11,205 bases of DNA, taken from an uncultured Saprospiraceae bacterium (GTDB lineage Bacteria; Bacteroidota; Bacteroidia; Chitinophagales; Saprospiraceae). The notes beneath the pieces are model-generated. The model ran no database searches, was not told the DNA's origin, and saw nothing but the letters and a program-made list of their open reading frames with translations. The stretch is taken from positions 1 to 11,205 of the forward strand of contig CALCSX010000347.1 of assembly GCA_937894165.1 (NCBI GenBank), given 5' to 3'. Of this stretch, positions 6,336 to 11,205 are shown in pieces (positions within the stretch are counted from its first letter, which is position 1; the number at the start of each line of letters is the position of its first letter). The translations under genes and the position numbers were made by a program.

Positions 6336-6543
6336 AGTTAAATTTTTAATGACTTAAGCCTGATCGAGTGGCGGACTTAGATAATGAGCTCATATTTAAA
6401 GGAATAGAAAGATGATGAAAAAACAATCGTAGGAAAAATTATGTTTTACTAATTGTAGATTAATTGGTCAAAAGGAGAATTAGAGTTAATTATTTCCATT
6501 TTGACTAAGCAAACGTTTTGAATAACAATAAATTAAATAGATT

Positions 6544-7230
6544 ATGAATATCACTAGTTATACCGACGCCCGACCGGTAAATATGAACAAGAATGAGAGA
6601 ATTATTTCTGTTATTGCGGGATCATTTTTGTTGTATAAGGCTTTGAGTGGGAAAAAGTCGAAGATAAAGAAAACATTAACGGCGGCAACCCTGCTTTACA
6701 GGGGGTATACGGGAGCCTGCCCTTTTTATTACAGCATGAATATAGATACGAATCGACCGGTTTCTCGAATTTCGGTAAGTACTTCGCTGATAGTTAATAA
6801 GTCGCGCCGAGAGGTTTATAATTTCTGGAGAAATCTGGATAACCTGCCTTACTTTATGGAGCATTTGGAGAGTGTGACTGTTCTGGATGAGAAGAGGTCA
6901 GCGTGGCAGGCGCGGGTGCCGGGGGGCATTGGAACTATCGACTGGGAGAGTGAAATTATCTCAGATGAGCGTGAGGAATATATTGCATGGAAGAGCTTGC
7001 CCAATTCCCAGATAGAGAATTCAGGGATGGTATGGTTTATGGATTCCGGCGATCATGCTACGGAGTTGAAGGTGGAAATCTCTTATCAGGCACCGTTGGG
7101 CAATGTAGGAGCATTGGTGGGTAAACTAATGAATCCTTTATTGGAAAGAATGATAAAGAATGACATTAAGAACTTTAAGCAATATATGGAGACGGGGGAG
7201 TTGGTGAATACGGTGGGGGAGAAGTTTTAG
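6544..7230 (+). CDS. DUF2892-SRPBCC fusion protein
   Basis: The 228-residue protein joins two modules. Residues about 14-66 match the DUF2892 (YgaP-like) membrane type: NKNERIISVIAGSFLLYKAL, a basic turn, then TAATLLYRGYTGACPFYYSMNI. Residues about 76-216 are an SRPBCC fold of the polyketide cyclase/COQ10 kind: SLIVNKSRREVYNFWRNLDN, FMEHLESV, WQARVPGGIGTIDWESEII, and an amphipathic C-terminal helix (PLLERMIKNDIKNFKQYME). Such domains bind hydrophobic ligands; the ligand is unknown. The membrane hairpin would hold the lipid-binding domain at the inner membrane. The ATG at 6544 is kept; Met14 is an alternative start. Upstream TTGACT (6501) and TAACAA (6523) with 16-bp spacing could be a sigma70-like promoter, weakly supported. 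Confidence 0.85.
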   Translation: MNITSYTDARPVNMNKNERIISVIAGSFLLYKALSGKKSKIKKTLTAATLLYRGYTGACPFYYSMNIDTNRPVSRISVSTSLIVNKSRREVYNFWRNLDNLPYFMEHLESVTVLDEKRSAWQARVPGGIGTIDWESEIISDEREEYIAWKSLPNSQIENSGMVWFMDSGDHATELKVEISYQAPLGNVGALVGKLMNPLLERMIKNDIKNFKQYMETGELVNTVGEKF

Positions 7231-7247
7231 ATGTGAACTTTGATTTT

Positions 7248-7261
7248 GAGCTGTGAGCTGA
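7248..7261. repeat. Short GAGCTnn heptamer pair
   Basis: GAGCTGT and GAGCTGA in phase, 18 bp after the stop of the DUF2892-SRPBCC gene. Same family as the arrays after nadB. Confidence 0.45.
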
Positions 7262-7299
7262 CTTTGAGTTTAGTCTGGTTTATAGAATTATTATCGTAT

Positions 7300-7332
7300 A
7301 GCTTGTGGCATTTTGCTGCGAGCTTTTTTTTT
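7300..7332 (+). terminator. Intrinsic terminator after the SRPBCC gene
   Basis: AGCTTGTGGCA (7300-7310), loop TTT, and TGCTGCGAGCT (7314-7324) form an 11-bp stem with eight Watson-Crick and three G-U pairs. It runs directly into T9 (7324-7332) and then six Gs. The position ~70 bp after the stop at 7230 fits termination of that gene. The 3' arm contains the GCTGCGAGCT word seen in the heptamer arrays. Confidence 0.7.
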
Positions 7333-7354
7333 GGGGGGAGGGATGGTTACTGGG

Positions 7355-7389
7355 AAGCTGCGAGCTTTGAGCCTTGAGCCTTGAGCTGT
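7355..7389. repeat. GAGCTnn heptamer array
   Basis: Five in-phase 7-bp units: AAGCTGC, GAGCTTT, GAGCCTT, GAGCCTT, GAGCTGT. It opens with the same GCTGCGAGCT junction as the arrays at 3977 and 4093. Confidence 0.65.
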
Positions 7390-7502
7390 TTTGAGTTTGG
7401 GGATTGATTTTCTAGCAGTGAGTCAATAGCTTTTAGCAGTATTTGAGTAATATCAATATAGAAAATATGTATCTTACACCTATTAATTTAAGTGATCGAA
7501 TG

Positions 7503-7560
7503 ACAATATAAACCTGGAATTAGAATAAAATCACTAACGATATAAACTCAAAATTAGAAC
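7503..7560 (+). repeat. 34-bp-spaced direct repeat upstream of SIMPL gene
   Basis: ACAATATAAAC...AATTAGAA (7503-7526) and ACGATATAAAC...AATTAGAA (7537-7560) agree at 18 of 24 positions. The repeats end 27 bp before the ATG at 7588. A 34-bp step is close to three helical turns, so a paired protein site is possible; equally it may be a local duplication. Confidence 0.4.
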
Positions 7561-7587
7561 TTTAAAATTTTGAAAACAATCTATAAA

Positions 7588-8319
7588 ATGAATAAAATAA
7601 AAGAAATTTTTATCCCGGTTTTAATATTTGTATGTTCTGTTGCATTTGGGCAAGAGAGCATACAAAAAGCAGAGGTGCCTTATATTGAAGTGAATGGAAC
7701 AGCAGAAAACGAAGTGATTCCTGATGAGATTCATATCGGTATCGTAATTCGAGAGAGGTATGTCAGCAGGGAAAAAGTAAGTATAGAGGCGCAGGAGGAG
7801 AAGTTGAAAAATGCGCTTATATCTCTAGGAATTGATTTAGAGAATTTATTCCTGTCAGATGCTAATGCGGACTATGTGAAGATTCGGTGGCAGAAAAAAG
7901 ATGTTATAACGAAGAAGGATTACACATTAAAGGTTTCCAATGCGACGGAAGTCGGGCAGGTATTTCAGGAATTAGAGAAAATGGAAATTACTGATGCATT
8001 TATCTCGAAAGTCGAGCATTCGAAGATTGACAGTTTAAGGAAAGAGATTAAAATCCTGGCGATTAAAGATGCGAAGGCGAAGGCAGACTATTTGTTGGAA
8101 GCTATCGGGGAGAAAACGGGTAAGCCTTTGATTATTAATGAGAGTTCAGGTGGAGGTACAGTTACATCTGAACAAATTAGGAGGGCTCCCCTCAGATCTG
8201 CAGAATCGTACGATGCAAATGTTATTGTACAAAACAAAGAGAGTGTAAACAATAATGATATACAGTTTAGAAAGATCAAATTGGTATCGAATATTTATGT
8301 GAAGTTTTCGATAAAATAA
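7588..8319 (+). CDS. Secreted SIMPL-domain (DUF541/YggE-like) protein
   Basis: A 243-residue periplasmic protein. MNKIKEIFIPVLIFVCSVAFG is a signal peptide with likely cleavage before Gln22. The rest is a SIMPL/DUF541 domain, marked by YIEVNGTAENEVIPDEIHIGIVI near the start and the repeat-like strand/helix segments to VKFSIK at the end. Family members (E. coli YggE, mammalian SIMPL) are linked to stress tolerance or signalling; the activity is not settled. An in-frame TTG at 7570 would add six residues, but ATG 7588 gives the cleaner signal peptide. It is first of a compact rightward set: the next gene starts 6 bp after its stop. Confidence 0.85.
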   Translation: MNKIKEIFIPVLIFVCSVAFGQESIQKAEVPYIEVNGTAENEVIPDEIHIGIVIRERYVSREKVSIEAQEEKLKNALISLGIDLENLFLSDANADYVKIRWQKKDVITKKDYTLKVSNATEVGQVFQELEKMEITDAFISKVEHSKIDSLRKEIKILAIKDAKAKADYLLEAIGEKTGKPLIINESSGGGTVTSEQIRRAPLRSAESYDANVIVQNKESVNNNDIQFRKIKLVSNIYVKFSIK

Positions 8320-8325
8320 AAAGAT

Positions 8326-8570
8326 ATGAAAAAAATGCTAAAAATCACATTGTCGGAATTTCTTAAAGGCAGTTATCAATATTTGACTTACGTGGATAGA
8401 AATGATGAACCTTTAAGCATACAAACCGACGAAAATTCCGGTGTTGTAATCATGTCCTTAAGGAGTACACTTCACTAATGACTACTCATCATGAAAAGTC
8501 TTTTCAGGTAAATGAAAAGCGGCTGGATGGAGCAATTTCAAGGTTTAAAAATTCAAACTCCAAAAAATGA
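8326..8570 (+). pseudogene. YefM/Phd-family antitoxin with one-base frameshift
   Basis: From ATG 8326 the frame reads MKKMLKITLSEFLKGSYQYL, then VDRNDEPLSIQTDENSGVVIMSL, and stops at TAA 8476-8478 (50 codons). If one base is restored near 8460, the next frame continues KEYTSLMTTHHEKSFQVN, EKRLDGAISRFKNSNSKK and TGA at 8568-8570. The joined product (~81 residues) matches YefM/Phd antitoxins in length and pattern: N-terminal 'I..SE', DEPL.I, VVIMSL.EY.SL, then a helical toxin-binding tail. These proteins fold as DNA-binding dimers that repress their operon and neutralise RelE/YoeB-type toxins. No such toxin follows. The join CCTTAAGGA is not a standard slippery heptamer, so a mutation or a sequencing error is likelier than programmed shifting. 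Confidence 0.75.
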
Positions 8571-8935
8571 CCATTCAAACCCACCGCCGAAACAATATAG
8601 ATATCGCTGAGGTGGTCTCTGAGGATCTCATTATCAGTAGAATAGAAGATGGAGTAGATTTAATGGGTAATATCTATTATCAGGGATTTGATAGAATGGT
8701 TATTCATGAAAAGAATATAACGACGGAATTTTTCGACCTGAAAAGTGGGATGGCGGGAGAGATTCTTCAGAAATTTTCAACCTACCGAGTCCGCTTGGCA
8801 ATTGTCGGGGACTTTGCAAAATACCCGAGTAAAAGTCTTAAGGATTTCATATTTGAAAGTAATAAGGGGCGACATATCAACTTTGTGGGGAGCAGGGAGG
8901 AGGCGATGAAGGTGCTGTCAGATTGGAGTGAATGA
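8567..8935 (+). CDS. DUF4180 domain protein
   Basis: A 122-residue cytoplasmic protein of the DUF4180 family, function unknown. The whole length is the domain: ISRIEDGVDLMGNIYYQGFD, the conserved IHEKNITTEFFDLKSGMAGE and ILQKFSTYRVRLAIVGDF, then SKSLKDFIFESNKGRHINFV and a short C-terminal helix (EEAMKVLSDW). There is no signal peptide or membrane segment. Its ATG (8567-8569) overlaps the TGA of the antitoxin-like frame (8568-8570) as ATGA, the classical arrangement for coupled translation. Because the antitoxin frame now breaks early, coupling may be lost unless ribosomes shift or restart. Confidence 0.85.
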   Translation: MTIQTHRRNNIDIAEVVSEDLIISRIEDGVDLMGNIYYQGFDRMVIHEKNITTEFFDLKSGMAGEILQKFSTYRVRLAIVGDFAKYPSKSLKDFIFESNKGRHINFVGSREEAMKVLSDWSE

Positions 8936-8967
8936 AGTACTTTATAAATTTAATCCAAAAACATCAT

Positions 8968-8975
8968 TACATTTG
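8968..8975 (+). promoter_or_regulatory. Bacteroidota -7 box (TAnnTTTG) for the lipoprotein gene
   Basis: TACATTTG matches the Bacteroidota primary-sigma -7 consensus TAnnTTTG exactly and lies 35 bp before the ATG at 9011. A good -33 TTTG is not seen at the expected distance, so this rests on one box. Confidence 0.45.
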
Positions 8976-9010
8976 CATTTAAATTTTTTTTACAACAAAA
9001 GTAAAAGCAT

Positions 9011-9571
9011 ATGAAATTTTCTCCTTTCCTTTCAATATCTGCAAGTTTAATTTTATTTTGGGGTGTTTTATTAATTTCATCTTGTAACAAGGATGAAGGA
9101 GACGAAAATATTTATAGTTCTTGCTGTTCGCACGAACCTCAGTTTTTGGAATTAGGTGACGAGTATTATTCAGTGGCTAATGTATTTACACCCAATTTTG
9201 ATGGTGTGAATGACATTTTTAGGGCTGACGGCTCTGCTTCAACGGATAGTGTTATATTATTCGAGGTATATGACAAAAGCGATAATTTAATCTATAAGCA
9301 GAATTCAGTCGAACATATTTTTACAAGTCGATGGACCGGAGTTGTTTCAGAAGGCCAAAATTCCGGAGATTTATACGAAGGTTCCTTTGATTATACTATT
9401 GAAATTAGGAATCTGCAAGGTGAATCTGGAATTATACAAGGTCAAGCTTGCGCGGTACGAGATGTCTGCAATATTAATTTAGCCGGACAGTGTAACTTTC
9501 CAACACAATATAACCCTTCCACAAATGATTTTGATTCGGGGATACCATCCGGCGAAGAATGTGAAGAATAA
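9011..9571 (+). CDS. Small surface-type lipoprotein with gliding-associated C-terminal-like domain
   Basis: A 186-residue predicted lipoprotein. A hydrophobic signal peptide ends in LLISSC with Cys25 as the lipid site, followed by NKDEGDE, an acidic stretch like the surface-export signal of Bacteroidota lipoproteins. Residues about 57-145 match the 'gliding motility-associated C-terminal' (CHU_C) type: VFTPNFDGVNDIFRADG, a beta strand FEVYDKSDNLIYKQNS, W108-T-G, and SFDYTIEIRNLQG. That domain usually ends very large secreted proteins; here it stands alone behind the lipobox with a ~40-residue tail. Cysteines at 38, 39, 147, 153, 161 and 184 could form disulfides. Lgt at 1175 would modify such a protein. 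Binding partner and role are unknown. Confidence 0.75.
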   Translation: MKFSPFLSISASLILFWGVLLISSCNKDEGDENIYSSCCSHEPQFLELGDEYYSVANVFTPNFDGVNDIFRADGSASTDSVILFEVYDKSDNLIYKQNSVEHIFTSRWTGVVSEGQNSGDLYEGSFDYTIEIRNLQGESGIIQGQACAVRDVCNINLAGQCNFPTQYNPSTNDFDSGIPSGEECEE

Positions 9572-9703
9572 AGGTGGTAAAGAAGTAAATAAAACTTACG
9601 AAGTTTAACTTAGTATGGGATTAATACTTCTTCCCTTCGGAACATAAATTCTACCTTTCGGCACTTACTGTATTTATTAATAAAGCATTAATTAATTGTT
9701 TCC

Positions 9704-9711
9704 TACTTTTG
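9704..9711 (+). promoter_or_regulatory. Bacteroidota -7 box (TAnnTTTG) ahead of the histidine kinase
   Basis: TACTTTTG fits TAnnTTTG and lies 89 bp before the proposed kinase start. No clear -33 TTTG is visible. The 229-bp gap from 9572 shows no other strong signal; a weak TTCC-CTTC-GGAA hairpin is at about 9631-9642. Confidence 0.4.
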
Positions 9712-9762
9712 ATAGTGAATGATGAGATTATGATTTTCTTAGAGGAAATTATAAGTCCTATC

Positions 9763-9804
9763 ATGAAAATTGCTATTACTTTATCTAAATATTTCTTGAT
9801 CTGA
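9763..9804 (+). other. Possible 13-codon leader ORF overlapping the kinase start
   Basis: ATG 9763 reads MKIAITLSKYFLI and stops at TGA 9802-9804, which overlaps the CTG at 9801 as CTGA. It may be a leader peptide allowing restart on CTG, the true N-terminus cut off by a one-base change, or chance. Sequence alone cannot decide. Confidence 0.25.
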
Positions 9805-11205
9805 AGCCACGAAGTATATATTATGCTCTCCTATATTGTCTGTTTTTTATAACAGCAGCAAATTCCCTTTTTGCTCAGAACTCTAATGAATTGCTAGAAA
9901 AAGCGGAGGAACTGGATTGGCTTATAATTAGAGGTCAGGCAGAGGAGGCTTTAGAAATATCGGATTCCATTCTTTCAGAATTGAAGGGAAATCTGACTGA
10001 GGAATTTTATTCAATATATTTTCACAAAGGGAAATCTTTAGAATTTCTAATGAGATATGTTGAAAGTATGGAAATTATGCATGATTTAATTTCTAAAACT
10101 AAAAAGTCAGGTCAATATGAACTTGAAGCTAAGAGTTATTTATCCCTAGCAAGAATCTATGACAACCTTGGTCGAAAAGATGAATGTTATGAAAATCTAC
10201 TTAATGCAAAATCTGTCATTGAGAAAGCGGATTTAAAATATATCTTAAGTGAATACTGTGTTAGATACGCATCCTATCAAAGGTTCTATGGAGACTTGGA
10301 TTCTTGTTTTTATTATGCTGAGAGAGGTATCGAATATGCGTATAAGTATGAGAATTATAAGGTGTTACCTGATTGTTACCTATTGTTGGGATTATCGGTA
10401 CATGATCCAAAGGAAAAAGTGGAGTATTATAAAAAAGCTGCGTCCTTATACAAATCCTTAAATAATTGTTTTGGGGCGGCGACCCAATATTTAAATGTTG
10501 TAAAAACTAATAATATTTTAGGAAATTTCGAAGAGACAAAACATTATCTGGACTCGGCAAAATATTGTATTGAAATTTTAAATGAGAGAGAATATAAATC
10601 AAGTACTCATTACTTTATAATTTACAAATATCACTACGAATTGGGTCAATATTATTATGCTATCAACGAGCCGGATTCAGCACTTCTTTACTTAAACAAA
10701 AGTATCGTTAGTAAAGAAGATATGGAATTGAATGAAATTAAAGTGAATGTAGCCAAATATGAACTGGACATTGCACTTTTGAAAGAAAAGGAAGAGAAAA
10801 ACAATCTCAGGGTCATATCTAATTACCTCATTTTTGGACTTATAATTATTTCTGTTGTCACTATATTATTAACCTATTTCTTAGAAAAAAACACAAGAAA
10901 TAACGAGACCATTAAAAGAAAAAATGAGGTCATATTAGAGCAAAATAAAGAGTTGGAAACGTTGTTTCAACAACAAAAGAAATTGCTGTCTGAAGTGCAT
11001 CACCGAGTCAAGAACAATCTGCAATTAGTTATTAGTCTGATCACAATTAAGGCTAGCTCTTACAATAATTCAGTATTTAAGGGTGCCATGGAGGATATCA
11101 ATAGTAAAATCCAAAGTATGGCACTTATACATGAGCAGCTCTATCAAATGGGTGATTTTTCCTCTATTCACTTAAAAACATATCTAATAAATCTGGTAGA
11201 TTATT
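9801..11205 (+). CDS. Sensor histidine kinase, TPR plus HisKA_2 (partial, runs off right edge)
   Basis: The frame is open from 9789 to the window end. Read from CTG 9801 it gives 468 codons: a signal peptide (KPRSIYYALLYCLFFITAANSLFA, cleavage before Gln-Asn), then a periplasmic helical TPR-like sensor (about residues 30-310, e.g. AKSYLSLARIYDNLGR, SALLYLNKSI). Next come a coiled linker, one membrane helix (about 340-362), a second coil (NEVILEQNKELETLFQQQKK), and the HisKA_2 phosphorylation motif EVHHRVKNNLQLVISL with likely phospho-acceptor His401. The ATP-binding domain lies beyond the edge. Such kinases typically signal to LytTR- or HTH-type regulators. There is no in-frame ATG before 10050, which would remove the signal peptide and part of the sensor. 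The start is therefore CTG at 9801 or has been altered. Confidence 0.85.
   Translation, partial: MKPRSIYYALLYCLFFITAANSLFAQNSNELLEKAEELDWLIIRGQAEEALEISDSILSELKGNLTEEFYSIYFHKGKSLEFLMRYVESMEIMHDLISKTKKSGQYELEAKSYLSLARIYDNLGRKDECYENLLNAKSVIEKADLKYILSEYCVRYASYQRFYGDLDSCFYYAERGIEYAYKYENYKVLPDCYLLLGLSVHDPKEKVEYYKKAASLYKSLNNCFGAATQYLNVVKTNNILGNFEETKHYLDSAKYCIEILNEREYKSSTHYFIIYKYHYELGQYYYAINEPDSALLYLNKSIVSKEDMELNEIKVNVAKYELDIALLKEKEEKNNLRVISNYLIFGLIIISVVTILLTYFLEKNTRNNETIKRKNEVILEQNKELETLFQQQKKLLSEVHHRVKNNLQLVISLITIKASSYNNSVFKGAMEDINSKIQSMALIHEQLYQMGDFSSIHLKTYLINLVDY

Larger units (their letters stand above)
7231..7587. other. Intergenic region with terminator and repeats, no gene
   Basis: It holds two heptamer arrays (7248-7261, 7355-7389), a good intrinsic terminator (7300-7332), a G-run (7333-7338), and a 24-bp direct repeat (7503-7526, 7537-7560) just ahead of the SIMPL gene. 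There is no significant open frame on either strand. Confidence 0.6.

Noticed and set aside
8452..8470. Programmed -1 frameshift site in the antitoxin
   Set aside because: The sequence TCC TTA AGG does not fit X-XXY-YYZ and there is no obvious downstream stem; a plain indel is simpler.
8320..9010. Toxin gene partner (RelE/YoeB/Txe type)
   Set aside because: No such frame on either strand between 8320 and 9010; the following gene is DUF4180.
10249..10461. 70-codon ORF inside the kinase region
   Set aside because: It is in a different frame from the long kinase frame, which is well supported by signal peptide, TPR and H-box.

Overview
The window looks like a chromosomal piece of a free-living Bacteroidota, most likely a Saprospiria/Cytophagales-type organism. 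Four things point that way. A gliding-type 'FTPN.DGVND' domain sits on a lipoprotein. Lgt has the GDGDWG form of its signature. Secreted proteins have signal peptides ending in ...G/A-Q. TAnnTTTG boxes stand in for classical -10 elements, and Shine-Dalgarno sites are scarce. The lineage is inferred from these traits; no phylogenetic marker is present.

Layout: (1) 1-1174 is almost free of genes. It holds a possible truncated small membrane ORF at the left edge, then a dense patchwork of palindromes and short-period repeats. (2) 1175-3971 is a two-gene unit, lgt then nadB, overlapping by 20 bp. (3) 3972-4517 is a convergent intergenic region made of repeat words with 7- to 9-bp periods. (4) 4518-6335 is a leftward unit: DUF421/YetF-like membrane protein, then a short-chain dehydrogenase, then an unrecognised tail-anchored small protein. 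(5) 6544-7230 is a rightward DUF2892-SRPBCC fusion, followed by a good intrinsic terminator and more heptamer repeats. (6) 7588-8935 is a compact rightward unit: a secreted SIMPL-domain protein, a YefM/Phd-type antitoxin gene broken by a one-base frameshift, and a DUF4180 gene whose start codon overlaps the antitoxin stop (ATGA). (7) 9011-9571 is a small surface-type lipoprotein with its own promoter-like box. (8) From 9801 to the right edge is the first part of a TPR/HisKA_2 sensor histidine kinase that lacks an in-frame ATG at its expected start.

The genes are mostly housekeeping or envelope functions: lipoprotein maturation (Lgt), NAD synthesis (NadB), membrane and stress-type accessory proteins (YetF-like, SRPBCC, SIMPL), and surface lipoprotein and signalling (gliding-type domain, histidine kinase). 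Lgt and the lipoprotein at 9011 are functionally related, because Lgt would lipidate its Cys25.

No CRISPR array, tRNA, rRNA, transposase or phage gene is visible. The least explained parts are the intergenic DNA, especially a 15-bp phased array whose units keep small complementary arms despite sequence change, (GAGCTnn) heptamer arrays, and a ~160-bp long palindrome. The frameshifted antitoxin coupled to DUF4180 is also unexplained.
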